A stretch of DNA of 64,000 nt from Clostridium estertheticum (GTDB lineage Bacteria > Bacillota > Clostridia > Clostridiales > Clostridiaceae), in NCBI RefSeq assembly GCF_011065935.2, contig NZ_JAAMNH020000001.1, forward strand, positions 4,671,001 through 4,735,000, written 5' to 3'. The notes below the pieces were generated by a model, which had not been told where the DNA came from, made no database searches, and was given only the letters and a program-made list of their open reading frames with translations. The number at the start of each line of letters is the position of its first letter. The first letter of the stretch is position 1. Below are positions 41,724-50,897 of this stretch, one piece after another. Made by a program: the position numbers and the translations under genes.

Positions 41724-42791
41724 CTATTTTTCAACATAATTGCTTACATGTTTAATGACCATATTAATTGTTCCATCACCATTTCTTTGTATTTCAAAGC
41801 GGCTATTATCATGATACGTTTCAGTGTCCACATATAAGTCAATATCCTTATCAATTTTAAGTCTTACTCTTTTTAGCTTTTTATCTATCCATTCTTTGTC
41901 AAGACTAATATTTTCTGTGATTCCTTGCTGCGTAATAAAATCAACAAATTTTTCCTTAGTTTCATGATTTTCAGAAAATATTTCCTGGGACAACTCTCTA
42001 ACATCAATACTATCTTCTTCTTTAAGTTTCCTCTTTATAGCAGTTCTAACAGCTTCTGCTTTATCAGCATTTTCTGGGAAGGTATTCTGGGTAAATTTTT
42101 CAGCTGCTTTAACAAAGTTTTTAGTAACATCTCTTTCATTATCAATAATTGTGCAACCTAAATAATCATTAATAAAGTAGTTTGAACCATATTCCTGATT
42201 TTCACTGCTGCTGACTTGATCATTACTCGCTTCTTTACTCTTAACCCTTTTATCAATAACCATTAGATCAAAATTATTCTCATTTCTAATGGGCTTCAAA
42301 AAAGCACATTTTTGTATCCTTTGAGATGAACCAGGAAGGCCAGTGAACTGCGGCACTATATCAATGCCTAACTTACTATCTACAAACTCTATAGTGTGAA
42401 CATAATTCTTAATATAATCCATTTTGAATATACCAAGTATTGGTCCAAATTCTGTAGTAAAAGATACTACTATCAAATCGCAGGATGGAATGCTCCCCTT
42501 AGATCTCATCAAACCAAACATCTGACTTGCCAGTTCCTTAGATACAACCAGTAAATTATTTTCACCATTTAAGTATTCCTGAGATAAGTCTTTTACTATG
42601 TTTCGATCAGAATTAAATACCCCATATTTTAAGTCTTCATCTTTTAAACACTTCTGAATATGTTTCAATAAAAAATTATATTTTTCTTCATCTAAATCCA
42701 AGGCATATTCATTCAATATAGGTTCATCTGCATTATTATCTAAAACATGAATAATAGCCTCATTTATATTAACTTCTTTTATGTACTCCAA
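41724..42791 (-). CDS. nucleoid-associated protein, NdpA (YejK) family
   Basis: A 355-residue soluble protein of the 37-kDa nucleoid-associated family (PF04245). It opens IKEVNINEAIIHVLDNNADE, has the middle patches KGSIPSCDLIVVSFTTEFGP and SKLGIDIVPQFTGLPGSSQR, and ends in a DNA-contact-like basic region near DKKLKRVRLKIDKDIDL. The start is TTG at 42791 with AAGGTGGTG upstream. The family is best known from Gammaproteobacteria; clostridial members are less studied. A family 1 palindrome follows its stop codon. The role is probably DNA or RNA binding; not proven. Confidence 0.85.
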   Translation of the reverse strand: MEYIKEVNINEAIIHVLDNNADEPILNEYALDLDEEKYNFLLKHIQKCLKDEDLKYGVFNSDRNIVKDLSQEYLNGENNLLVVSKELASQMFGLMRSKGSIPSCDLIVVSFTTEFGPILGIFKMDYIKNYVHTIEFVDSKLGIDIVPQFTGLPGSSQRIQKCAFLKPIRNENNFDLMVIDKRVKSKEASNDQVSSSENQEYGSNYFINDYLGCTIIDNERDVTKNFVKAAEKFTQNTFPENADKAEAVRTAIKRKLKEEDSIDVRELSQEIFSENHETKEKFVDFITQQGITENISLDKEWIDKKLKRVRLKIDKDIDLYVDTETYHDNSRFEIQRNGDGTINMVIKHVSNYVEK

Positions 42792-43124
42792 AAAAACACC
42801 ACCTTGTTATTTATCTAATGCACATAAAAATAAATATACTACATTTTGATTTTTTATTTATTCTAATGGCCTTAATTATTACCCTTAATTATTACACTTA
42901 ATTATTATACTATGTAAATGTATTTATAACAAATTCATATATTGCTATATTCGAAGATATAAAGAGAATATTATTATCCCTAATTAGGCAACCATAATGG
43001 TATATATAATTTTATTTAATTCTGTTATTTTAATCTAATATTAATGTTACTTTATTTAGATTATGATATAATCACAATTAATGTAATAATTGTTATGTGA
43101 CCCAGAGGCAAACAAGGAGGAACT
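42792..43124. other. AT-rich divergent gap with 13-bp tandem repeats
   Basis: About 330 bp between divergent genes. At 42871-42909 three 13-bp units, CTTAATTATTACC, CTTAATTATTACA and CTTAATTATTATA, stand in tandem. A perfect TATAAT box at 43067-43072 with a weak TGTTAC -35 is a candidate promoter for the CYTH operon. No gene was seen. Confidence 0.5.
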
Positions 43125-43676
43125 ATGAAAGAAATAGAAACTAGAATTATAGATATCGATGTAGAGGAAATTCGCAGAAAATTATTGAATATAAATGCTC
43201 CAAAAGTTAAGCAAGAAAATCAAATAAATAATATTTATGATTTCTCGGATAAAAGGCTAATTAAGAGCAAAGGCTATGCAAGAATACGCACTATCCAAGA
43301 TGAGTTAACAAACTCCACGTTGCACTATATCACCACAAAAAAACTTATAAGCCAAGAAAAGTACAAAATTATGGATGAGCATGAATCAGAAATTAAAGAT
43401 GAAGTAGCAGCTAAAGGTATATTTGAAGCCTTAGGTCTTGAGCTTATACAATCCATTAAAAAATATAGGGAAAGCTATAAGTATAAAAATACTCTTATAG
43501 AAATAGACATAAATGAGAAGGAATTCTGTCCTTTTCCTTATATAGAAATTGAAAGTGAAGATGAGGATGAACTTTGCGAAGTTGTAAACTTGCTAGGCTA
43601 TAGCCTCTCGGATACTACCTCTAAAACTATTTATGAAATACTAAAATCAAAAAGATTAGAAGTGAAGGGGCTATAA
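43125..43676 (+). CDS. CYTH domain protein (class IV adenylate cyclase/thiamine triphosphatase-like)
   Basis: A 183-residue CYTH-fold protein; members hydrolyse or cyclise triphosphates, or break down inorganic triphosphate. The N-terminal KEIETRIIDIDVEEIRRKL carries the ExExx signature, followed by KGYARIRTIQ, then KYRESYKYKNTLIEIDINE and the acidic FPYIEIESEDEDE, which supply the tunnel of metal- and phosphate-binding residues. The start has an ideal AAGGAGG. The stop codon is directly followed by the ATG of the DUF5685 gene, so these are co-translated. The substrate cannot be assigned. Confidence 0.88.
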   Translation: MKEIETRIIDIDVEEIRRKLLNINAPKVKQENQINNIYDFSDKRLIKSKGYARIRTIQDELTNSTLHYITTKKLISQEKYKIMDEHESEIKDEVAAKGIFEALGLELIQSIKKYRESYKYKNTLIEIDINEKEFCPFPYIEIESEDEDELCEVVNLLGYSLSDTTSKTIYEILKSKRLEVKGL

Positions 43677-44603
43677 ATGTTTGGATATGTAACTCCATGT
43701 AAAATGGAAATGAAGATAAAAGACTACGAAAAATTCAAAGCATATTATTGCGGTCTATGTAATTCTATAAAAAATAACTATGGTCAGGTGCCAAGACTTA
43801 CTTTAAATTTTGATATGACTTTTTTAGCAGTACTTCTAGATTCACTTAGTGATAATAAATGCAACTTCACTAAATTTAGTTGCGCAATTCATCCACTTAA
43901 AAAAAGGGTTATGATTAGCAATAATTTGGCTTTAGATTATGCGGCCTTTTGTAATACCACTTTAGCATATTATAAGTTAATGGATGACGCGTGCGATAAT
44001 AAAACAATGAAAAGTAAAGTTTTTTCAATATTTTTAAAGAAATATTTAGAAAAATCCAAAGTAGAATATACTGAAGTAATGAAGTATACTGAAGTAAAGC
44101 TAATATTGTTAAATACTTTAGAAGTCAATTCTATGGATTTATCCATAGATGAGCATCTATCCATAGATGAGTTATCTCATGTTTTTGCTGACCTTACGGG
44201 CTTTATAATATCCTTTTATTATAAGGATGCACCCTTTAAAGAGGATTTATATTGGCTTGGTTATAATTTAGGTAAATGGATATATATTATAGATGCTTAT
44301 GATGATTTAGAAAAGGATTTAAAAAGCGCTTCTTTTAATGCTATAAGTTCATTACTTAATACAGATAATTTGGATTTCAAAAGTTTTTCGAAATGCATAC
44401 AGCCAAGAATTGATTATATATTGACTACTTGCGCCCAGCAATGTTTGAAAAATTTAAATTCATTACCACTAACCAAAAACGAGGATATATTATATAATAT
44501 ATTAGAGCTTGGACTCATGGAAAAAATGCATAAAGTTTTTAATGAAAAATTAGATATCGATTATATAAAAGGAGTGGAATATAAAGATGGCAAATCCATA
44601 TGA
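43677..44603 (+). CDS. DUF5685 family protein
   Basis: A 308-residue protein of unknown function recognised by its opening MFGYVTPCKMEMKIKDYEKF, then YYCGLCNSIKNNYGQVPRLT, with a CGLC metal- or redox-like motif and later NFTKFSCAIHPLKKR. It is mostly helical; GYNLGKWIYIIDAYDDLEKD near 200-220 resembles the helical core of polyprenyl-synthase-like proteins. It begins right after the CYTH stop codon and overlaps the DnaJ gene by 17 bp. The fixed order CYTH-DUF5685-DnaJ suggests one functional unit, undescribed as far as I know. Confidence 0.85.
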   Translation: MFGYVTPCKMEMKIKDYEKFKAYYCGLCNSIKNNYGQVPRLTLNFDMTFLAVLLDSLSDNKCNFTKFSCAIHPLKKRVMISNNLALDYAAFCNTTLAYYKLMDDACDNKTMKSKVFSIFLKKYLEKSKVEYTEVMKYTEVKLILLNTLEVNSMDLSIDEHLSIDELSHVFADLTGFIISFYYKDAPFKEDLYWLGYNLGKWIYIIDAYDDLEKDLKSASFNAISSLLNTDNLDFKSFSKCIQPRIDYILTTCAQQCLKNLNSLPLTKNEDILYNILELGLMEKMHKVFNEKLDIDYIKGVEYKDGKSI

Positions 44604-45219
44604 AATACTTGGTGTACGCGAAGGCTCATCAAAAGAAGATATTAAAAAGGCTTATAGAGAACAGGCAAAAAAATATCACCCTGATCAGTATGGTGATAAT
44701 CCACTAAAAGATTTAGCAGAAGAAAAAATGCAGGAACTAAATGAAGCTTATGATTCACTTATGAAAAATACAAGTTCCTCTAATAGCTACCAGTCTTCAA
44801 ATACTTATAATTCTTCTAACAATTATAATTCTTCTTCAAATGATGACTATGTTAACAGAGACATATATCAATCAATAAGAATGGATTTAAACAGTGGAAA
44901 CCTTTCTTCTGCTGAGCAGAAATTAGGTTCCATGAATACAAAAACGGCTGAATGGAATTATTTAATGGGAATGGTTCATTTAAAAAAGAGCTGGCATGAC
45001 AGTGCTTACAATTTTATTAGCAAAGCCTGCTCACTAGAGCCTAATAATGTTGAATATAGGAGAAGCTTTAATGAACTAAATACTAGAAACACAAATTATA
45101 GAGGTAACTATTATGGCAGACGCAACAGAGATTCTGATATGGGTAATATGTGTATTAACTTATGGTGTGCGGATAGTATTTGTGAATGTTTAGGCGGAGA
45201 TCTTATTTCCTGTTGCTAA
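44587..45219 (+). CDS. J-domain protein with cysteine-rich tail
   Basis: A 210-residue co-chaperone-like protein. The J domain occupies about 1-65 with the HPD motif in AKKYHPDQYGDNP. A Ser/Asn/Tyr-rich linker follows (about 68-95). A TPR-like helical part with AEWNYLMGMVHLKKSWHDSA runs to about 165. The tail ends MCINLWCADSICECLGGD-ISCC, with six cysteines in about 23 residues, a possible metal site. The start overlaps the end of the DUF5685 gene, with AAAGGAGTGG upstream. It is not DnaJ itself, lacking the Gly/Phe and zinc-finger domains. Probably recruits DnaK to a specific client. Confidence 0.87.
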   Translation: MANPYEILGVREGSSKEDIKKAYREQAKKYHPDQYGDNPLKDLAEEKMQELNEAYDSLMKNTSSSNSYQSSNTYNSSNNYNSSSNDDYVNRDIYQSIRMDLNSGNLSSAEQKLGSMNTKTAEWNYLMGMVHLKKSWHDSAYNFISKACSLEPNNVEYRRSFNELNTRNTNYRGNYYGRRNRDSDMGNMCINLWCADSICECLGGDLISCC

Positions 45220-45245
45220 GTATATTAATTTAGGAGATGATTTTT

Positions 45246-45743
45246 ATGAAATCTAATAATATTGCTAAGGGGGGCATATTCGCAGCACTTAGTTTAATAT
45301 TACTATATCTTTCTTCTGTTTTTCCTACAAATAGATTATTTATATTAGGTGTAGCTTCTTGCATTATACCGCTTTCCATTTTACTTACTGGAGTAAAAAA
45401 TACTGTTGTTGTATATAGTGCTGTTTGTTTGCTTAGTTTATTTATTATACCTTCAAAGCTTATAAGTATATCCTATATACTGATTTTTGGCTCCTATGGT
45501 TTCGTGAAGTATTTCGTAGAAAAATTAAGGAGTATTCCTCTAGAGTTTGTACTTAAGTTTTTATATTTTAATATAAGCTCCGCTTTAATTATATTTATAT
45601 ATAAATTAGTATTATTAAATATTCCTAATATAAATATATATTTACTAATACTCTTTATGGAATTTGGCTTTCTTGTATATGACTATGCCCTTACTATTTT
45701 TATAGCCTATGCTAATAAAAACCTTATTAAAAAATTCAGTTAA
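45246..45743 (+). CDS. small multi-pass membrane protein
   Basis: A 165-residue protein with five to six hydrophobic segments (about 8-27, 33-52, 55-72, 76-93, 108-130, 136-158), resembling substrate-binding S subunits or DUF2232-like proteins. The sequence is too weak for a family call. The ATG at 45246 is chosen since it is 9 nt from GGAG; the in-frame ATG at 45237 directly abuts it. It follows the DnaJ-like gene by 26 bp on the same strand and likely ends this operon. Confidence 0.7.
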   Translation: MKSNNIAKGGIFAALSLILLYLSSVFPTNRLFILGVASCIIPLSILLTGVKNTVVVYSAVCLLSLFIIPSKLISISYILIFGSYGFVKYFVEKLRSIPLEFVLKFLYFNISSALIIFIYKLVLLNIPNINIYLLILFMEFGFLVYDYALTIFIAYANKNLIKKFS

Positions 45744-45801
45744 GTCAAATGAAACAAATGACATGTCAAAGACACTAGTAGCATCTTTAGGTGAATGAAC
45801 C
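45744..45801. repeat. short repeat family 3, copy after the membrane protein gene
   Basis: Matches 33153-33210 over ATGAAA, GTCAAAGA, AGCAT, TTTA and TGAATG blocks in the same order and spacing. It starts at the stop codon of the preceding gene. Unknown family, no coding sense. Confidence 0.5.
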
Positions 45802-45894
45802 TAAAACCTGCTCTTGACAGAAAATTCTATTTAAATTATAATGGATAATAATCCTTTAATAAACAAAGTATAATATAATATAATAAATTGCTTT

Positions 45895-46141
45895 GATTAG
45901 GAGTAGTAGTATTTATAGCATTTTAAAGAGAGCTGCTTATTTGGTGTGAAGCAGTAATGATATAATACGAACTTGCCTATGAGCTTACTTTTAAGTAAAG
46001 ATTTGCCTTTTAAGTAAGAGCTTACTTGCTAAAACAAGTACGGTTAAAACCGTTATATTCGTAAGTGAGGTGTAATGCCTAATTAGAGTGGTACCGCGGA
46101 ATTTTACTTTCGTCTCTTTGTTGAGATGAAGGTTTTTTTTA
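45895..46141 (+). ncRNA. T-box leader of leuS
   Basis: The canonical T-box AGAGTGGTACCGCG is at 46085-46098, followed by a terminator (CTTTCGTCTC/GAGATGAAGG, T8) at 46108-46141. In stem I, aligned with the tyrS leader of this window, the specifier position reads CTT at 45972-45974 (GAA-CTT-GCC), a leucine codon. Uncharged tRNA-Leu would stabilise the antiterminator and allow leuS transcription. Confidence 0.92.
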
Positions 46142-46234
46142 TTTTCTAAAAAAATCTAACTGCAGTAAACATTAAAGGCTAAATAAAAAAATCAATAATT
46201 GTTTTCTACTTAGATCATACAAGGAGGAATATTA

Positions 46235-48718
46235 ATGGCAAAATATAATATAACCATCGATGAAAAATGGCAACAAAAATGGGAAGAAACTAATCTCTAC
46301 AAATTTGATGAGAATAATACTGCGAAAAAACTATATGTACTTGAAATGTTCTCCTATCCATCCGGAAGCCAATTACATGCTGGGCATTGGTTTAACTATG
46401 GTCCTGTAGATTCTTGGGCTAGAATGAAGAAAATGCAGGGTTATAATGTATTTCAACCAATGGGCTTTGACGCTTTCGGGCTACCTGCTGAAAACTACGC
46501 AATAAAAACAGGGGTGCACCCAAAGGACTCTACAGAGCAAAACATTATTACTATGGAAAAGCAATTAAAGGCTATGGGAGCAATGTTTAATTGGGATCAT
46601 GAAGTTGTAACTTGCCGTCCAGATTATTATAAATGGACTCAATGGTTATTCTTAAAACTATTTGAAAAAGGTCTTGCTTACAGGAAAAAAGCACCTGTAA
46701 ATTGGTGCCCTAGCTGTAGTACAGTCCTTGCAAATGAACAAGTATTAGTAGATGGTTCTTGTGAGCGATGTGGCACTGAGGTTACTAAAAAGAATTTGAC
46801 ACAATGGTTTTTAAAAATTACTGATTATGCTGATGAACTATTAGAAAAGCTTGATACCTTGGATTGGCCTGAAAAAACTAAAGCAATGCAAAAACATTGG
46901 ATAGGAAAATCTACTGGTGCTGAGGTTACATTTAAGGTAGCAGATTCAGATATAGACTTTAGTGTATTCACTACAAGAGTAGATACTCTATATGGTGTTA
47001 CCTATGTGGTATTTGCCCCTGAAAATGAACTTGTAGATGTTCTCACTAAAGGTGAATATAAGGCTGCTGTGGTGGCTTATAGAGATGCAGCTAATAAACA
47101 GTCTGATATAGAAAGACAATCTATTACAAGAGAAAAAACCGGTGTATTTACTGGTTCCTATGCTATTAATCCTATTAACGGAAGAAAAATCCCTATTTGG
47201 GTTGCTGACTATGTATTAAATACCTATGGAACTGGTGCTGTAATGGCTGTTCCTGCTCATGATGATAGAGATTTTGCCTTTGCTACTAAATATAATTTAC
47301 CTATTGAGAGAGTAATTGTTGGTTATAAAAGCGTAATTTCAGGTACCGAAAACGCGATGGCGAGCGATGAAAATCTTCCTTATACGGAACATGGAAAAAT
47401 GGTAAATAGTGAAGAGTTTAATGGTTTATCCACGGAGGAGGGAAAAGACGCTGTAGTAAAAAAATTAGAAGTTCAAAACTTAGGAACAGGAAAAGTAAAC
47501 TTTAGGCTTCGTGATTGGTTAGTATCAAGACAAAGATATTGGGGAGCTCCTATTCCAATAATTCACTGTGATAAATGTGGGACTGTTCCAGTACCAGAAG
47601 ATCAGCTTCCTGTAGAACTACCTTATGACGTAGAGTTTGCGCCTGACGGCGAATCACCTCTTGCTAAATCTTCGGATTTTATTAATGTACCTTGCCCTGT
47701 TTGTGGCAGTCCTGCGCGTCGTGAGGCAGATACCTTGGATACCTTTGTTTGTTCATCTTTCTACTATTTAAGATATGTAGATAACAAAAATAGTGAAAAG
47801 GCTTTTGATACAGACTTAATAAACAAAATGCTCCCTGTAGACAAATATGTTGGTGGGCCTGAACATGCATGTATGCACTTACTTTATGCAAGATTTATCA
47901 CCAAAGCTCTTCGCGATATGGGCTACTTAAACTTTGATGAACCTTTCTTATCTCTTACACATCAGGGTTTAATTTTAGGACCAGACGGATTAAAAATGAG
48001 TAAATCCAAAGGAAACACTATTTCCCCAGACAAGTATATACAAGAGTTTGGCTCAGATGTGTTTAGAATGTACCTAATGTTTGGCTTTGGTTATACTGAT
48101 GGTGGCGCTTGGAGTGATGATGGTATAAAAGCTATCGGTAAGTTCGTTGATAGAATTGAACGAGCAATTGATACTGGAATTAACGAAATGTTAAAGGAAA
48201 GTAATAAAGCAGAATCTCTTCATACGGCAGAAAAAGAATTAAACTACTGGAGACATTTTGCAATAAAGGGAGTTACTGAAGACGCAGAAAAGCTTCAATT
48301 TAATACTGCTATTGCAAGACTTATGGAACTTACAAATGCCATATCAAAATATGTTAATGAAGAAACCGTAAATAGTAGCTTCTTAAAAGAAGTGCTTGTG
48401 GATTACCTTTTACTTTTAGCTCCATTTGCTCCTCACTTCTCGGAAGAAAAGTGGGAAACCTTAGGTATGGATTACTCTATATTTAATCAAAGTTGGCCTA
48501 AGTTTGATAAAGAAGCCCTAATCAAAGATGAAATAGAGATAGCTATTCAAGTAAATGGTAAAATTAAATCCCGAATAATTATAGCTCAAGGTTTAGATGA
48601 AGATGCTATAAAAGAAGCCGCTCTTGCGGATGAAACACTAATTGCTTCACTAGAGGGCAAAACTGTAAGAAAGATTATTGTAATTAAAGGACGCCTAGTT
48701 AATATAGTGGCTTCTTAG
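46235..48718 (+). CDS. leuS: leucyl-tRNA synthetase
   Basis: Class Ia aminoacyl-tRNA synthetase charging tRNA-Leu. The 827-residue protein has the HIGH-type motif as HAGHWF (about 51-56), a zinc-binding CPSCSTVLANEQV and CERCGTEV, the CP1 editing domain with TTRVDTLYGVTYVVFAPEN, and KMSKSKGNTISPDKY (about 586-600). The anticodon-binding domain is C-terminal. Length is usual for Firmicutes. It is controlled by the T-box leader directly upstream, and AAGGAGGAATATTA precedes the ATG. Confidence 0.97.
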   Translation: MAKYNITIDEKWQQKWEETNLYKFDENNTAKKLYVLEMFSYPSGSQLHAGHWFNYGPVDSWARMKKMQGYNVFQPMGFDAFGLPAENYAIKTGVHPKDSTEQNIITMEKQLKAMGAMFNWDHEVVTCRPDYYKWTQWLFLKLFEKGLAYRKKAPVNWCPSCSTVLANEQVLVDGSCERCGTEVTKKNLTQWFLKITDYADELLEKLDTLDWPEKTKAMQKHWIGKSTGAEVTFKVADSDIDFSVFTTRVDTLYGVTYVVFAPENELVDVLTKGEYKAAVVAYRDAANKQSDIERQSITREKTGVFTGSYAINPINGRKIPIWVADYVLNTYGTGAVMAVPAHDDRDFAFATKYNLPIERVIVGYKSVISGTENAMASDENLPYTEHGKMVNSEEFNGLSTEEGKDAVVKKLEVQNLGTGKVNFRLRDWLVSRQRYWGAPIPIIHCDKCGTVPVPEDQLPVELPYDVEFAPDGESPLAKSSDFINVPCPVCGSPARREADTLDTFVCSSFYYLRYVDNKNSEKAFDTDLINKMLPVDKYVGGPEHACMHLLYARFITKALRDMGYLNFDEPFLSLTHQGLILGPDGLKMSKSKGNTISPDKYIQEFGSDVFRMYLMFGFGYTDGGAWSDDGIKAIGKFVDRIERAIDTGINEMLKESNKAESLHTAEKELNYWRHFAIKGVTEDAEKLQFNTAIARLMELTNAISKYVNEETVNSSFLKEVLVDYLLLLAPFAPHFSEEKWETLGMDYSIFNQSWPKFDKEALIKDEIEIAIQVNGKIKSRIIIAQGLDEDAIKEAALADETLIASLEGKTVRKIIVIKGRLVNIVAS

Positions 48719-48774
48719 GAAAATTGCATACAGTTTTTACAGATAAGAATTGAAAGTTTTTTATATTAGCAAAG

Positions 48775-48817
48775 GAGAGTAGGTGTCTTAGTTTAGACTC
48801 CCTACCCTCTTTTTTTG
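48775..48817 (+). terminator. terminator of leuS
   Basis: A stem built of GAGaGTAGG..GTCT with AGAC..CCTACcCTC and a small loop, followed by T7. It lies about 57 bp after the leuS stop. Confidence 0.85.
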
Positions 48818-48835
48818 ATTTAAACTATTTACATA

Positions 48836-49630
48836 TTACGAAACTCCATACACGTCTAAGGTTTTTTGAGTTGCTTTAAGAAGGCTGCTAAGTTCAAAGA
48901 CTTCGCCCTCTTCTAGTAGCTTATTAAGTTGTTCTCTATACCTAGTTGATTCCATTAATTTTCCAAGGGAAGAAATCATAAGAATGTTATTCATTATATC
49001 GGATACCAAATTAGATTTAACCTCAAAGAGTTTTTGTGCATCCTTAATTTCGTCTTTAATTTCTAACATCTGCTGGTCTAATTGAAAAGCAGCATCTGCC
49101 GCATTTTTAAGTTTTTCTCTTATATATTCTGGTATATCATGCTTATATTTATAATTTAGAGAATGTTCTACTGTAGCCCAAAAATTCATTGCCAAGGTTC
49201 TAATTTGAAATTCTGCTAGTATTTCCGTTTGACCATCAACTAAATTTACAGGATACTTTATGATCATATGATAGCTTCTATACCCACTCTCTTTTACATT
49301 AGCAACATAATCTTTTTCATAAACTATATGCATATCTCGTCTTTCACGAATTAAATTTACCACCTTATCAATGTCATCTACAAATTGGCACATTACTCTT
49401 ATACCTGCAATATCCTCCATTTCAAATTCAATTCTATCCAGAGGTATAGAGAATTTATTAGCTTTTTCAAGAATGCTAGATATTTCTTTAACTCTTCCTG
49501 TAACAAATTCTACAGGTGAATAGTCATTTTTACGACGATACTCTCTCCTTATGCTTTTGAATTTTAATTTTAACTCTTCTACTGCCTGTTCATAAGGAAT
49601 TAAGAATTTTTTCCACTCTCTTATTGCCAT
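48836..49630 (-). CDS. small alarmone synthetase (RelA/SpoT domain GTP pyrophosphokinase)
   Basis: A 264-residue single-domain (p)ppGpp synthetase of the YjbM/RelQ type, transferring pyrophosphate from ATP to GDP or GTP. The synthetase core has FVTGRVKEISSILEKANKF, MEDIAGIRVMCQFVDDIDKV, the pocket segment ESGYRSYHMIIKYPV and EFQIRTLAMNFWATVEHSLNY with catalytic residues. A coiled C-terminal helix pair gives the tetramer interface. No hydrolase, TGS or ACT domains are present. It appears monocistronic and convergent with leuS. Confidence 0.92.
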   Translation of the reverse strand: MAIREWKKFLIPYEQAVEELKLKFKSIRREYRRKNDYSPVEFVTGRVKEISSILEKANKFSIPLDRIEFEMEDIAGIRVMCQFVDDIDKVVNLIRERRDMHIVYEKDYVANVKESGYRSYHMIIKYPVNLVDGQTEILAEFQIRTLAMNFWATVEHSLNYKYKHDIPEYIREKLKNAADAAFQLDQQMLEIKDEIKDAQKLFEVKSNLVSDIMNNILMISSLGKLMESTRYREQLNKLLEEGEVFELSSLLKATQKTLDVYGVS

Positions 49631-49858
49631 ATACTCAGTCCTTTACATAAAATTTCATGTTTACAATTAGCATATTGTTTACAATTAAAATATTGTTTAC
49701 AATTAACATATAGAAACTTTTGGATGGTGTTTTATATTATTATTATATTTTTATTAATTTTCTGTTATAATTAATTTACTACTAAATTAATATAAAAGCA
49801 ATTATTTTAGGTGAATATACCAAATTATACTACGTAAATTTTATTTTGGGGTGATCAA

Positions 49859-50749
49859 ATGGATAAAAAAATGTTTTCTGGTCTAGAAAATATGGGCTTT
49901 GATAATATTAACGATATTAAAATCTATAATAAAGAAATTACAATTGAGAAAGAGAAAAAAGAAGAGAACACTGAAAAGTCTCTTCTATATAGTAAAGAAG
50001 TTACCTGTCCAGTATGTAACCATGTTTTTAAAGCTAGCGCAGTAAAATCCTCGGCTTACAGGATGATAAAAAAAGATAGTGACTTTTTTATTAGATATTC
50101 ACTAATTAATCCTTATTTCTATGATGTTTGGGTTTGTAATTCTTGCGGATATTCAGCTATGAAAGCAGATTTCTATAGTATACGAAGTATAGAAATAGAA
50201 CAAGTACAAAAGTCTATATCGCCTAAGTGGAAGGGGAGAATGTATCCTGAACTTTATGATGTACATGTTGCTATCGAAAGGTACAAACTCTCCCTTCTAA
50301 ATTATATAGTAATCAATGCAAAATCAAGTAAGAAGGCCATCACTTGTATGAAGCTTGCCTGGATGCACAGGTTACTCGAAACCGAAGAAGCCCAGGAGAT
50401 GGAGCTAACATTCTTAAAGCAGGCACTAGAAGGACTTAGTGACGCATATTACTCAGAGGTATTCCCCATATATGGCATGGATAAATACAGTGCTATGTAT
50501 CTTATTGGGGAATTAAATAGACGTCTAGGCGATACAGAAAATTCACTAGTGTGGTTTAGTAATGTGATAACAACTCCTAATGTAAAGCAGAGTCTGAAAG
50601 AACTTGCTCGTGATATGAAAGACTTGATAAAAGAAGAAGCTGCTACATTATTAGCTGCTAATGATAATCTAAATAAAGCTTCTACAGAGAACTTTGAGCC
50701 AATAGAAACTATTAAGAAATCTGGTTTTTTCTCTAAAATATTTAAATAG
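49859..50749 (+). CDS. DUF2225 family protein
   Basis: A 296-residue protein with a zinc-ribbon-like start, EVTCPVCNHVFKASAV and VWVCNSCGYSAMKADFY (two CxxC pairs), followed by an all-helical TPR-like part (NYIVINAKSSKKAITCMKLA, LIGELNRRLGDTENSLVWF). This architecture is DUF2225, conserved in clostridia and other Firmicutes; the role is unknown but protein-protein contacts are likely. The start follows GGGGTGATCAA. It ends before a long palindromic terminator. Confidence 0.87.
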   Translation: MDKKMFSGLENMGFDNINDIKIYNKEITIEKEKKEENTEKSLLYSKEVTCPVCNHVFKASAVKSSAYRMIKKDSDFFIRYSLINPYFYDVWVCNSCGYSAMKADFYSIRSIEIEQVQKSISPKWKGRMYPELYDVHVAIERYKLSLLNYIVINAKSSKKAITCMKLAWMHRLLETEEAQEMELTFLKQALEGLSDAYYSEVFPIYGMDKYSAMYLIGELNRRLGDTENSLVWFSNVITTPNVKQSLKELARDMKDLIKEEAATLLAANDNLNKASTENFEPIETIKKSGFFSKIFK

Positions 50750-50760
50750 TAATTTAAACA

Positions 50761-50821
50761 CATGAAAACAAAAAACAAGTCAATATGCTAGTATCTTTGA
50801 CTTGTTTTTTGCTTTCATATG
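50761..50821 (+). terminator. palindromic terminator, related to repeat family 3
   Basis: CATGAAAACAAAAAACAAGT pairs with ACTTGTTTTTTGCTTTCATA over 20-plus bp with few mismatches. T-rich runs exist on both strands. Its left arm resembles the first part of family 3 repeats, so some family 3 copies may be decayed terminators of this type. Confidence 0.7.
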
Positions 50822-50897
50822 TCTATAACTATTAAATTTATTATCCATATAATTAGTTTTAATAGTCATACTTATCCACGAAATATTCACTTTTATG

